A DNA stretch of 29,285 nucleotides, taken from the NCBI GenBank assembly GCA_002270565.1, contig NQMI01000148.1, forward strand, positions 67,869 through 97,153, in the 5' to 3' direction. This document shows positions 8,620-20,700 of this stretch, one piece after another. The DNA comes from Stenocarpella maydis (lineage: Eukaryota > Ascomycota > Sordariomycetes > Diaporthales > Diaporthaceae). Each line of letters starts with the position of its first letter. Position 1 is the stretch's first letter. The translations under genes were made by a program, and so were the position numbers. The notes below the pieces were generated by a model. It searched no databases. It was not told the origin of the DNA and worked only from the letters and a program-made list of their open reading frames with translations.

Positions 8620-9060
8620 AGCTCTACACCCTAGAGTGTCGTGATTTGCTCCTCGAGCAGCGGTGCCACGCCGCCTATTTCGCTCCTCGTCTTTATAATG
8701 GCGCACAAATTGGCATGAGGCCGACCGTGCTTATTGCCGCCGTCGTTCTACCGATCATCCTCCTTGAAACAGATCTGGCACCTTCCCTGTTGTACGGCCT
8801 GCGCATCGTCGGCATTGGCCCGGGCTTGATCTTCCAGTTTTCCTACAGCTTCATAGCCCAGCTATTCAAGAGATGACAGGCCTTAGCCAACGAAACCACC
8901 AGCGGGCGCCAGGCGGGGCGGCTGCACCTACCTAGTCACTGCTGGAGCCATGGCAGATAACATGCGCTTCAAGTGGCCATCTCTGCCGCGGCAAACCTCT
9001 TCTGCCCTATTATCGCTGGGGCGCAGTACTGGGTGTCACTACAAAGGCGGCTGATACATG
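8620..9060 (+). pseudogene. Possible decayed major-facilitator transporter fragment
   Basis: An open frame at 8646-8876 reads GMRPTVLIAAVV, a hydrophobic run, then APSLLYGLRIVGIGPGLIF, resembling MFS TM3-TM4 (GRRP.LL ... APS ... R...GIG.G). About 100 bp later another frame reads VAISAAANLFCPIIAGAQYWVS, resembling TM5 with its GP..GG motif. The pieces lie in the expected order but are separated by stops and frame changes, with no start codon or flanking segments. I infer a relic. The alternative is chance hydrophobic frames. Confidence 0.3.
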
Positions 9061-11197
9061 ATGGTACCCTATCGATTTTAAGGAGGTGGAGTACCTCCTG
9101 GTCTTGAGGCCCTAGGGTACTCAACTCATTCGCCTCTTTCATTATTCTATCACCTATAAACACCCGATCGTGATCGGGCTCGGTCCTCCTAGGTGCTACC
9201 GATCCTAAGTCTGTTCAAATTGGGGAAGACTACTATTCGCCCGCTTCAGCAGGACACGGTCTCAGACTTGACCGCATCAACATCGCTCTTCAATCGCCTC
9301 CATAGCTGGTGGTTTCTCCCTCAACATTTCTATCAAATCAGAAGTCCTTCATAGTGCGGGTCAGTTTCTCTCTCTTCGTTAACCTCATCCCAGGCAATGT
9401 GCCAGATTGACATATATTTCGGCTTTTGCCTCTTGCTCGCAAGGCAGCCTTTCACACTGAGCCCATCTCTGGGGCGAAATATCGGCACCGGACCGGCGTG
9501 GCCCCTCAAGAAGTAGTAACCAGCAACGCTCAATCAAGGCGAATATGACTGGGGCCCGGATTGCGGCGACGTGGTCCGGGCCGCAAAGGAAGAAATAAAC
9601 GGTGGGCTTTCCGTAACAACCGGCCCGGGCGGACCGTTGAAAGACGGTCACGCAGCCTCGCCCCCTTCACCACAACAGGCACACACACAATGGGACGGCC
9701 TCGCTTCCGGGAGGACTATCCCGACGGCTCCGGGAACAGATATAGGACCCGCGGCCGTACACCCTGCTTAGGTACCAGCAAGGGGCGGAAGCCCACGACC
9801 CCGACCCTTGCACCACGTGTCGACCAGGGCCGGAACTTATTCAGACGACTGCTTCAGGCAGTGTGCTATAGAGCACCAGACCGGCGGTATCATTGCGTCA
9901 GGGTGGATGGAGGCAGCAGGGGCGGGATAGGCAGTATTTTGGGATCACCGGAGCACGCGGACGATTGTGGCCCTTCCGGCCCTCGCTCCTCCCTTGTGGC
10001 TCCCGTTTCCATGGATAGATGTTCTCGGCATGTACAAAGACGGCTTGCCGAGAACAGCTCGACCTCCGTGCCATGGGCTTCTCCCAGGGATACTGACTCG
10101 GCTGCGCTGATCCCGTGTTGAATATGACGCAATAAAGCTCGTCTGGCCCGCGATAAGCTGGTTTGATGAGAAACCAACCCCCGGTACTGGAAGTCTGTTC
10201 GTCGCTGCACGTCGGCCAATCTTGGATGTCGGGTCCCGGCGCGTGGAACCCAGCTCAACTCGAATCTGGGCCCCAGAGGCTTCTCGCAGGTCTAGTCACA
10301 GTTCGTTCATTCACCATGTTGTGCGCGCCAATGAAGAGCTGTATGATTTCCCATAGCGTAACACGACCAAGAGACCAACAACTCCTCTATAGGTGATTTT
10401 TCTTTTCTGGCCTGACTCCAACGCCTAGGAAAGACCCTTCGCACCTGACTTTTCGTTCCGCTGGGCCGGCTGCAGGCAGGGATATAATAGAATAGAAACA
10501 TAAGACACCTTCCGCGTTCGCCGCCGACTCTGCTCCAACCTTCTCATCCCGCTAACAGACTTTTGGGGTGGCTCTTGTCATCATTGTTGAACAGACACCG
10601 TGACATCAACACGAACCGTTCTTTGTCCAAAACACAGAATATGAAGCAATACAAGGGGTCTATTGGCGATCCTCCCGGCTCCTTCTTTGTCCCACTGCAG
10701 ATTTTCCACCAACTGAGATTACACACTGATGAGCGGAAAGGGCCGCGGTCGACGTGCCCATAGACACGTGGGATCCAAATACCCGGTCGGTTCGGAGGGG
10801 CGGTGCTGCAGAACCACTTGCTCGAATGCAACCGGCACCACGGGGCCGTCGTGGTGGGGGATCGAAAAAACATAAACCTGAACGGAGAGATACTCCAGAG
10901 GCGGTCGAAGAAAACCAAGAGACCAGGTTGTGAATAGTAGAATCTGCAGTCTAAGTCTCCGGGTATTTGGGGGTATAGTGGAGAGAGCGCAACCCTGAAA
11001 GTCTAGATTGAAGCAACGCCTATCCAGAATGCTGAAATGCACTGCCTCTCCAGGTTTTCAAAGAAATCGACAAGGCAGGGGTTTGAGAGGGGCGGGCTTG
11101 GTAAGAGGTCCAGAGATGAGGTCGACAAGGTGGGACGCACGAGTGCTTGTGGAGTCAGGGCATGCTCATCTCTGGAGAGCGAGGGCCAGCTTATTTG
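9061..11197. other. Intergenic region, no gene recognised
   Basis: Several overlapping frames exist on both strands, but none has domain motifs or splice signals I can support. A stretch at 9750-9960 contains CTTCRPGPE and WRQQGRDRQYF in one frame, faintly like fungal Cys-rich domains, but it is interrupted. The region is probably non-coding or holds very old pseudogenes. Confidence 0.4.
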
Positions 11198-11530
11198 TTA
11201 GCCGGTCGCACGCCGTCCGTGAGGTGACTCCAAGCCAGGGTGAACCTGCCGGTAATGTCTCTGCAGGGTGTCGAGCCGGTTGAAGACCCGTTCCTTCTCA
11301 CAGACATCACAGCGGAACGTAGCGGTAGCAATATTATGGATCGTTTCTTGATGACGGCGCAGGTGTCCCGCTCTGGAAAAGTCCGCGGTACAGGGCTCGC
11401 CGGTAGCGGGATCCATCAAAGTGCACTTGTGGCGCGACGAGGGGTTGGATTGATCCTGAAGCTCCAAAGATGCAATAGGCCCCTCGTCGGGCTCGTCCTG
11501 GCTGCTTTCCGACTCGTGGTCGGCCCCATC
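11198..11530 (-). pseudogene. In-frame two-finger C2H2 module directly after the Sfp1-like stop codon
   Basis: Immediately after the TGA at 11531-11533 the same frame stays open for 110 codons to TAA (11198-11200). It encodes an acidic linker (DGADHESESSQDEPDEG), then a finger with C-x10-C-x12-H-x4-H (starting HKCTLMDPATGEPC, ending HLRRHQETIH), then a second finger FRCDVCEKERVFNRLDTLQR followed by HYRQVH. The finger pair resembles the paired C2H2 fingers of fungal Rpn4-type factors. No in-frame ATG precedes the first finger, so it is not an independent gene as it stands. It may be a C-terminal extension cut off by a nonsense change, a read-through extension, an alternatively spliced 3' exon, or a decayed neighbour. 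I mark it as a pseudogene only because of the stop. I cannot tell which is true. Confidence 0.55.
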
Positions 11531-14500
11531 TCATTGAGGCTGCTCCTCCCCGATGTTGGGAAGGCCGTGGCCGAGGTTGGCGATATTCGCGATGTTTATG
11601 GCCATTGGGTTACCGCCACTGAGGGCCGCGAGCGTGGCCATGGCGTTCTGCTGTCTCGCCACCACGTCCGGGTCACAAGGGGGTGAATGGGCCTTGTGCT
11701 GTTGGAAGGCGTCAGGATCGCCGTCAACGATATGTATCAGGGCGGGATTGGCAAACTTACGTATTTCAAACCGTTCAGGTTCTTGTAGCGTTTTCCACAG
11801 ACGTCACACTTGAACGGCTTCTCCTTCTCCATGCCCAGTGTTCCGGGGTAGGGGGCGCTGGTCTCTGGGTTGACGATGGAGAATGTGCCATCGCCGTTTT
11901 CGTGCAATTGTTGCGTGGAGTGGCCGTGGGTCTTGTGGTACTTGAGTCCGTTCTGGTTCTTGTACGCCTTCTCGCAGCCGATGACCGGGCACTTGAACGG
12001 CTTGTGTTCCTCTTGGATGGCCAAGGGTGCCAGCTGTTGCAACAGGGTTGCCGGGTCGGTGCCCGGGGGGAGCGTGCTTACGTCGATGCCGAACTGCGCA
12101 AACTGCTGTTGCAGGTTCTGCTGCTCCGGGGTCAAGGAGCCACCGCCGGGGCTGAAGAGCTGCTTGCCAGGGTCGGAGATGGTGCCGAAGTTCATGTTGT
12201 TGTTACCGTTGCCATTGCCAAAGTTCATGCCGAACTGTGACGAGTTCAGGCCGCCAAGCCCGTTGAAGTTGAGGTTGCCCATGCTCATCTTGGGCATGCC
12301 GGACATGTCGTCGTCCATCAGGTCGGCGGTCGGAGTATCGACGTTAGACGTGTCCTGCTGGAACTGGCCACGGAAAGGCTGCGTGCCCAGCGTTGGGGTG
12401 TTGACCGAAGAGACTGTCGGATTGTTCTGGAACCCGAAGCCTGTGGCCGCCGGGGTCGTGGGGGTAGACGTGCGAAGCCCCTGCTGGCCAAAGGCCCCAA
12501 GGCCGGAGCTGTTGAGGTGCAGCTGTGGCCTCTGCTGCTGGCCAAACATCTGACGCGTCTGTTGCATGGTGCTCTGGCTGTTGTCAACATCCATCATCTC
12601 ATCCATCTCCATGTCGCCGACGGCATCCATGTCCTCATTCATGGACATTTGGCTCTGGCTGGGCGTGCCGGGCGAGGACCGCTGCTGTTGCATCATGGAG
12701 GATATGCCGCCCATGTTCAGCCCATTGCCGGACATGGCACCAAACTGTCGGTTTTGCTGGCCCATCTGGCCGGGCATCTGCATTCCCATGCCCGACAGCC
12801 CATTCTGCCCGGAGGGCACGGACGTGTTGGACTGCATAGGGCGGCTGTTAATCTGGCGCGAGCCGCCCTGCATTGGGAATAAGCCCTGCTTGCTGATGCT
12901 TACGCCGGGGGGGCTGCTCATCTGCATGCTGGGGTTGCCATGATGGTTCTCCTCGTAGTGCTGCAAGAGGTCGTGCAAGGTAGGCCATGTCCGGTCGCAG
13001 CACCTGAAGTCTCTCATGAAATTTTGTTCAAGCTTGGGAAGATACGACGTCGACTGGAGCGATGGTGACTGGCCGAAGGTGACGAATGGTGAAGTGCCCG
13101 TCAGGACCCTATCGCGGCGCACAAGTCATGTTAGCCAGAGTTCGAGGGCCCAGTCCCGGAGGAGGATGGAGCCGCGGGGCGGGTACTGGGAGTCGGTGGG
13201 TGTCTCGCTAAATGAGACATTTGCCATGTGCAAGCGGGACGGACAAAAGAAATTTACGGTGCATGCATGCATGAAGGAGGGGAGGAAGCAGACGGGCCAA
13301 CTCACTCGTCCCGGATGAAGCTGCCGACGGAGACTCCTCCCCAGCTCATGCCGCCCATGAGGCTGCCGGCCATGAGGCTACCAGCGAGCGACTCGCGCCT
13401 GGGGCGGCTGCCCTGGTCGCGGTTGGGGTTCTGAATGTTCATGGAGATGGGCTTCGCGCCGACGAAGGAGTCCTGTCGACTGCGGCCCATGGCCGAGTCG
13501 AAAGGACCGGTTGTCATGGTGGAGGGGTCAGCGGGTGATGGCTTTGAAGGGGCCGGGGGGCCGGGAGACTCGAGAAAGTCGTCGAATTCGACGTCGTCAA
13601 GGTCGATGTCGCCGTCGCTGTCGGCAACCCTGACGGCAGGCGCTGGATCAACCAGGAGGCAGGCGGGCAGTTGCGGGCGTGACCGCGAGGTAGGCGACAG
13701 AGAAACGAGGTCGCGACCAAGGGAGGCAGTGGAAATGCTAAGCGGCTTGGAGGCGGGCGAGTGTGGGTGTGGATCGTGGTGTGCGCGACTCGGGAAAGGC
13801 GACTTCGGAGTGGCAGGCTGCGGGGAGGGCGAGGCAGAAGACGGACAGTCTGGCTGATTGAAGCTGTTTGCGGGGGGCGACTGGGGCGCGGAGGAGGCGG
13901 CGGCGTGGTCGTTGTCGATGTCGCTGGCGTTGGCGTTGGCGTTGTCGACGTTGCTGGCGGCGAAAGCAGACGAAGACGCAGACGCAGAGGGAGACAGTGT
14001 TACAGCAGCAGCAGCAGCAGCAGCAGCACCAGCACCAGCAGCAGCACCAGCAGCGAATGTGGTGGAGTTGGTGGTGGGATTAGTAGCAGGGGCGGGAGGA
14101 AGTTTAGACGATGCACGATAACCAGAGAAATTGTTATCGCTGGGGGCGGGCCTCGTGGTCCAGGTCGCAGTCGCCGTCGCAGCCGTAGTTGCGGTCGTTG
14201 GCGCAGCGAGTCCGAGAACGTGCCCTGCAGGGCGAGAAGAGCCTGAGCCTGAGACTGGGCCTGGGCCTGGGAGCGAGCCTGCAGCTGCTGGTGAGGACGA
14301 GCCTGAGCCTGAACCCAGACCTGGGCCCGACAGGGACTGGGGTTGTGGGCGTGTGGGAGCAACAGGGTTGGCTGACGCCCCGTCCAGGTTCAGCTTGGGC
14401 CTGGTCGGGTTCGACGTGATGCCTGTGCGTCCCTGTCCTTGCGGGGCCTCGGCAGCGGCACTCGCGAGGGTGGCACCGCCGCCTGCGCCTGCGCCTGTAC

Positions 14501-14591
14501 CTGTACCAGCTCCTGGGTTCCTCGTCCTGCCACTCCGGGTCGCTGTCGTGTTGGCTTCGCTAGCGCCGCCACTAAACAGTGAGCTCAGCAT
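11531..14591 (-). CDS. sfp1: Sfp1-type C2H2 zinc-finger transcription factor
   Basis: Complement of join(11531..11698, 11761..13108, 13307-adjacent exon 13306..14591), 933 aa. Intron 1 (13109-13305) has donor GTGAGT, branch GCTAAC and acceptor GATAG. Intron 2 (11699-11760) has GTAAGT, CTGAC and CAACAG. Residues 1-395 are Pro/Ser/Ala/Gly-rich disorder with alanine runs. Residues about 398-429 hold a conserved module ([10 protein letters not shown] ... [17 protein letters not shown]). Then come an atypical finger [18 protein letters not shown] (Cys465/466, His479, His484), a Gln/Met/Asn-rich middle, and two fingers: [19 protein letters not shown] (Cys802, Cys807, His820) and [20 protein letters not shown] (Cys863, Cys866, His879, His882). 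Intron 2 falls between KY and HKAH, so splicing is needed for the last finger. These fingers match the Sfp1 family, which in yeast drives ribosome-biogenesis and cell-size genes downstream of TOR. ATG 14591 is the first in-frame ATG. Further 5' UTR exons are possible. Confidence 0.85.
13980..14055. repeat. Trinucleotide run inside Sfp1 exon 1
   Basis: On the plus strand GCA/CAG-type triplets run from about 14001 to 14055, interrupted by CACCAG. In the gene frame this gives the alanine/glycine run at about residues 179-196. Such runs expand and contract readily, so length is expected to vary between strains. Confidence 0.8.
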
Positions 14592-16646
14592 CGCGAACCG
14601 GGTCGGATATGCCACCACCAAGAAACGGAATACCCACGCCTGGGTCTGTCAATGACGAAGTGTCGACTACGGCGGCCCGGGGGTCCTGTCCTGGGGGGGG
14701 GGGTGCAACACACAAGATAAATGAACCGGCCTTGGTCTGGGTCACCCTCGACAAGGCCCAAAAGTCGGTCTGGTCTGCACAGACGCCGCGCCGATGATGT
14801 CGAGAAGAGCCGGCCAGAGCTGATGAGTCAACTCAGAAGGGAGGCCGGCGGGCGATACTGATCAGCCCGTCTGACAGCCTAGTCGCCTCTGTGTCTGGCT
14901 CGCCGCCTGGGCTATCCGGCCCAGGTTTGGCAGCAACCAAGCTGATTGGGCCAGGCCTGGCCGGGCCAGAGCAGCCAAGGCCGGATTGGGAGCGGTCGGG
15001 GCTGTTATGAGTCGCCGCCGTGCGAAGACTGCGGGTAGATGCCTCGGTAGGCAGTGGTGTGACAGCACACTGTGTATGCGCGTACTTGCGTGCGGAATAT
15101 GAGGGAAGGAGGGAGGGAGAAGTGAGAGAGAGTATACATATATGTATGTGTGTATGTAGTGTGGCTGTATTGCTGTGTGAAATAATATAGGTAGTATGTG
15201 TGTTGGCCTCCGACGTGACAACTGTCGACTTCCGGCCCTGGCATATAGAAGCCAACGGAGGGGGCGGTTTTCTTCTGCAACGGTGGCAAGACAGAGCAGA
15301 GAATGTCTTGAGGGAGAGGAATAATCCGAATAATAAGAATGATTAGCAGGCTCTGGGGAATGGCCAGAGCGGCCGAGCAGGAATAGCATGTGGTCTAAGT
15401 ACTGCCTCGCACGTCCGGTTGAGGTTGAGCACTACCCTGCCTAACAGACACACACACACACATACGTACATACATGCAGTACGTCTACTTGCCGCCCTCT
15501 CCAGACGAGACAACCTGGGGGCGAACAGCCAGGAGCCAGGATTCAGACCGGAGCGGAGCGGAGCAGAGCAGAGGATGCGGATAAGGCGGTCTCGGGAGGG
15601 CTGATCTCTTCTCGTCGAGGAATGATTGCCCACAGCAACGATGCCGCGTCGCGATACGACCCCCCGGGGAGCTGTCTGGCGAACTCACGGGATCCCAGTG
15701 TTTGGTCCCTGACTACCAAGTATATGTAGTGCGCGGCAGAGCCCAGAGCCCCTCCGCAGGGTGTGGGTGCATCCATCGCCGCCTTGAGTACGTGCTATGC
15801 AATCCCGGAATCAGAAACCGGACACTGCCCGTGACTGGACAGCTCTGCCAGTGCACACCACTGCGTTTCCAAGGTACTGTGATGCAGATAGCCCAGATGT
15901 GTGTAGACGAGCGCACATGTACACTAAAGTAGACTTCAACGGCCAATCTGTGTGCATGTGCCCGTGCCAGGCAGACCACGGTCGTAATAGCCGGACGTTT
16001 TTGTGCGTCCTAGACGACGAGCAGACCAGTGAGCGAACGAATCCCCAAGGTTCGGAGGACCTCGCCCGGCACGTGCGCGAGTAATGCAGCCACACCGTCC
16101 AAATCGATGGGACAAGGTTGGCACGTCCAGGCAGAGTTTCGACCGCCCTGGTGGGTTGTTTCTGGCGTTGGTGGTGGTGCTGCTGCGCTTCGTGATGCGC
16201 TCTCCCGCTGCCTTGGGTTTGCAGGTCAGGGGTGCGTGCACGCCAAGACGCAACGAAAGACGCGTGCCCAAAGCGGAAAGCATAGTAGAGACGGCCAGGC
16301 TGGAAATGGCATCTCGTTGGGTTCAAAAAAAAGGTGCTGCCGGCCGGCCGCCCAAGCTCATGCCAGCTAGCCTGGTCCAGGCATCTCTGTTGTCAACCTG
16401 TCGACTACACGCAGAGACAGACAAACAGACAGACACACACGGATATGACCGCCACTGGTTCGTCCTGCCGTTGGTGGCCAAACCCGCCCGCGTCCAAGGT
16501 CCTCCCTGTTTGTTCAGCCGTGTGCTGTACACGATTAGAGAGCTGTGCCCCGGCCTGATTGACGACGGGGCATCATCACAGCAGACACCGCAACAAGACG
16601 CAGCCGCACGAGCAGGCCCCGCCTAGTGTAGCGCAAGATACCTCCT

Positions 16647-16738
16647 TTGCTTGCCCTTGCTTGCCCTTGCTTGCCCTTGCTTGCCCTTGCTTGCCCTTGC
16701 TCGCCCTTGCTTGCCCTTACTTGCCCTTGCTCGCCCTT
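16647..16738 (+). repeat. 10-bp tandem repeat TTGCTTGCCC, about 9 copies
   Basis: Units TTGCTTGCCC recur with a few substitutions (TTGCTCGCCC, TTACTTGCCC) from about 16647 to 16738. This is a minisatellite in the intergenic region. The open frames over it (LALACPCLPLLALACPC-like) are products of the repeat and are not genes. Confidence 0.9.
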
Positions 16739-17685
16739 ATTAGTCTATACTACACGTGCTCTAGGTAGTGTGGTGTTGCCCTTGGTGGGCTGTGTGGGAC
16801 GCTGGGGACTGCTGGTTTCACCTGCCGATGCTCTGTGCCCAGATTAGCCGCAGCATCCTTGGCCGTGCATGAATTAGAAGCACGACATCTGGGGGCTCTG
16901 GTCGATTTGGACGGGACTGGACTGTCACGACTGTCCTGTCGCCAGGGGGGCCCACAGCTTGACGAAATAAGCCCATCGAAGCCCCGAGGTTGTTACGATT
17001 TGCGGGTTGCCAGCCGTCGGATGGTGGACGCTGCAGTCAAGCAGTCCTCGCCCAAGTCTGCCAACCTGTCAGTCTACGGAGTAGCGCACACTACACTAGG
17101 CAGTCTAGACAGCCAGATCACGACTTGCAGTGATCGACGCCATGGTTCAGCCCATCCCAGCCGACGCCGTCATCATTGCCCTGCTGCCCTGCCCTGCTAT
17201 CCAATCTGCCAACCCTCACTGGCCAATGACCCTGCTGACTGCCGTCTCTCCTCCTTTTCGTCAGCCTCAGCAGAGTCATGTCAGAGTTCACCACTTGCGC
17301 CTCTGCCCAAATCACTGCGACCTGGCCCTGGCACGCTGGCTGCTTCCACCGGGTTCTGGCAGCAGGTCCGGATGCGCCCCAAGCCGGCCATGCACCGCCG
17401 TGACTTTATGCCAATTGTGGCGGTCAGTCATCGTCTCGCAGTCATTGGTGGTTCTTGGGTGACGGCTTAGTCTGGTGTAGAACTCGAGTCGTAAAGGTCG
17501 GTACCAATGGATCTCTCTGCATACTTGCGCACCCTCCCTGCCGAATCATGTCGACCCGCACCTGTTGTCGCCAGCTGCTCATGCTGCTCAGAGGTGCCCT
17601 GCCCTGCACCGTATACATGTTACGGAGTAGACCAACAAGACCCTGCCGCGAGACAAGACGTCCGGTTTTTTTTTGTTGTTGCCCA

Positions 17686-17715
17686 CTGCCACTGCCACTG
17701 CCACTGCCACTGCCA
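17686..17715 (+). repeat. Hexanucleotide repeat GCCACT, about 5 copies
   Basis: ACTGCC/GCCACT units repeat in tandem just after a run of T (17668-17675). Short microsatellite with no coding assignment. Confidence 0.85.
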
Positions 17716-20700
17716 CCGACCGGCGAGACCGGCCAACCGGCAAGCGACGGCCGGAACGGGGCAAGGCTGCCTCTTGCCTCAGTCGGAAACTCGTCCGAGT
17801 CATAGGATTGCCCCGAGCGCCCGTAGCCTTGGGCCCTCTGGACATGGACGCTCTGTCCACCTCAGGGCTTCCCCAGGGTCGGTTCCTAGTGTACGTTGCG
17901 GTAAGACCTCGTCGATGTCCCCGCCAGCCCGCATCATCTGAGTAGCGACATTGGGGTTCCTGAAGGGGGCCGATAAAGACGGCAATCGACGCGGCTGGTG
18001 GTTCTCATCGCACTCACCAGCCCACACAAGCCAGATCCCAAGGATCAGCCCCATGGCGCGCGAAGAGCGGGAGGGTGACGTACTCCATTGACGGATAGTG
18101 GGACCGCCATGCTCCTCGCCTTTGTAACGGCGTCGCAGTAGCCGCTGCACGTAATGGTATTGCGGGCCCTCGCCCCCCTTGTGGTGTACCTTGGGTGTCA
18201 ATCACAAGCCAGAACTGGCAGAACCATGCCCGGTGGATCCCCTGCCCTTCACCCTTCCAATGAGCCTGATATACTTTCCACCAACCAGCCTGCCCGTTAT
18301 GCCTGACACGGTGGTGCTTCCACAGCAGGTACTTGAGTATCTATGTACACTACCTGTGGTCCCCTGGATCGGCCAGCGGATGCAAGTTTACCCAGTGCTC
18401 TGGTGTACACTACTACACACACTAACCGCGGGAGCAGTCAGTCTGGGTTTGGACCCCTATTCTGGAAAACGTGGCCATAGTAAAAGGGTGCTTGCTGCTC
18501 GGCGAGTTCCCGGAGCTACCTCCACCACTTGGGTTTTCTGCTTGGATGTGTGCGCCGAGACTATACGTAACGAATGCCTAGCCGGCACAAGTAGCAGTCC
18601 CAGCCGACGAAACCGAGTCGCGATCCAGTTTTCTTTACTTAAAATCCCACCTAGATTCGATTTCCGAAACCACCCCCCCGTGGTGCTGAATTGGCGAATG
18701 CTAAGAGAGACAGGGATTACAGGGATTACACCCAATCCGGTGTTATGCATCACGGGTGGGCGCTTCCAAAGACGGTAACGGCAAAGAACATTCGCCGTTT
18801 CAGCACCAGAGGGCATGGCTTGCCAGCAGTTGGGCAGTGGGCAGTCTGGCAGTCTGTCGAAAGTGTACACACTACACACAGAATGCATGCGCCGATCACG
18901 AGATGTGAGATGCAGCCTGCAGGCGGGGCACAATTCGCAGGACGGAGAGCCGTCGGCTCTCTCGGCGCCTTCCCCCACCAGCAGTCTCACAGTCCAAGGC
19001 ACGCCCCCAATCGCGGCGGCCAGGTCAAACGGCGTAGGAGACCCTCCCTCGCAGAGAGACGTCAATAGCAACAGAATAACATGGCAACATCGTTCCCCCT
19101 CGTGTCAAAACTGCCTCGGCTTCTGCCGCCACCTAAAACCCGCTCTTCACTACTACACTACATAGTAGACGGAGAGGAGAGCTGTGGAACGAGGCACACG
19201 GCTGTGGTGCGTTAGGTGACGCGAGCGCGAGCCCGATCTGGCGGGAAAGGCCTGGTGGGCTGGCGGGCCAACATTCCGCTTTCGGCAAGGATGCACTCCT
19301 GGCCGTTGCATGTATCGGTACAATGATGCGTGCCCCATTTGTGCAGGCTGGCTGGCTGGCAAGCTGGCTGGCTGGCAGGAGCCTGTCTCGCCTTGGTCGA
19401 CAGGGCACGAGGAGCGAGCCACAGATGCATGGTCTAGCTGGCCAGAGCAGGTCGTGCAGCAGCACACTAGCCCCTGGGGTCGATGTTGTCGGTGACTGAA
19501 GACGGACTGACGGACAACTGACAACGTGCGCCAAGTCCACGGCCGAGGCCTGCAGGCGGACCTGGCAGGCTTGGGAGCCTTCCAGAAGACCCCTAGAAGG
19601 TAGAAGGGAAAGCCAAACTCTGCGCGACAAGCAAGGAGACCCAGGGCAGGCGACGAGATGAGACATGGTCACGCATGCACACGAGACGCGGAGCCGCTCC
19701 CCTGAGTTGGCCGACCGGCCGACTGACTGACCGACTGCACACTGTGCATTCAACGGTTGGGAATAAATTATGAAGGTGTGCAGGAAGGTCGGCGGACTGG
19801 CGAGCACCTGCTTTGTAGCACGGAGGAGCCATGAGGCCATGAAGCGTCGCCAGCGCCTACGGTGTGCGCGGCTAGAGCGTCTTGGCTGCTGTGTGTGGAC
19901 GCTGGGGATTTTGAGGGGTCTTGCCAGCCTTGTTAAGGATTGTCGCCACACATGATTTAGCACACTAAGGGTATAACCAGGGTGGCTCTGGTAGATCTCA
20001 CCGCCGTCATCGTGCGGCGCTCCGGCGGAGGGGTCGGTCGCCCACTCTTTTTGGGCCCGTCACACTCGGCTGCAGTATGAACAAACAAGAAATTATAATT
20101 CCACCCCGCGACGGTCTCCGAGATTCTAATGCCCGTAGCGAGCGCCAATTGACGCGGCTGCCTTGCAGTGTAATTCACACCTTTTGCCGGGCATCCCTCG
20201 GGGTTCGGACACTTCACTGCAGCGCCGTGCCCAAAAAGCTGGCTGGGCAAAACAAGAGGTGCTTGAGGCATTCCCTTTCCGAGTACTGGCGTTTGCTTCG
20301 AGGCGGTGCGAGTGCGAGTCTCAGGCAATTTTCGTTGCTCAGTCTGGTTTGGAGCGACCATGCGGAGGCCCGGATGCGAGCAAACGCCGAAAAGTCGAAT
20401 GTTCCGGGGGCGTCCTACGAAAATTCTCAGGAACGACGACATTCAGTCTTCTAATAAGTTCTGGGCTTTGTCAGCGCCAGTGGTTTTGGTAGTGTAGACT
20501 AATACGCAGCCGCGGGCGTAACTCGGGGTCTGGTCCGGCCTTTGGCGGGCAGGGCAGCTTGGATCCCTGGCGAAGACCGTTTACATCATCATGTGCTAGG
20601 GCAAAAACATGCCATGACAAGATTGCGCGGTCACCACCAGAGCTGGGCCACGTCTTGAACAGTCTCATCTGTGCTCGTGTTTGAGTGAATACCTGGATTT

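Noticed and set aside
9561..10121. Long plus-strand open frame of 186 codons and overlapping frames
   Set aside because: Arg/Gly/Pro-rich with no domain, and other frames over the same DNA are equally open. A faint Cys-rich-domain resemblance at 9750-9960 (CTTCRPGPE) is in a different, interrupted frame and too weak to call.
11531..11698. An intron that would splice out the Sfp1 TGA and fuse the downstream fingers
   Set aside because: I tested visible GT donors in exon 3 against AG sites after the TGA. The better ones (for example GTAACC) join in the wrong frame. Skipping exon 3 would keep frame but destroy the third finger.
13435..14655. Long plus-strand frames opposite Sfp1 exon 1
   Set aside because: Antisense shadows of a low-complexity Pro/Ser/Ala coding exon.
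16835..17470. Plus-strand open frame of 211 codons
   Set aside because: Composition follows local GC and repeats, with no motif, no splice context and several competing frames. Treated as chance.
17800..18201. Minus-strand frame containing a hydrophobic GLILGIWLVWAG and a GTGAGT donor
   Set aside because: Looks briefly like a membrane exon with a splice donor, but no acceptor exon continues it and the flanking sequence is not protein-like.
19133..19963. Minus-strand open frame of 276 codons
   Set aside because: Ser/Arg/Cys-rich with SQLASQPA-like runs that translate the GGCTGGCT microsatellite. No domain or conserved pattern.
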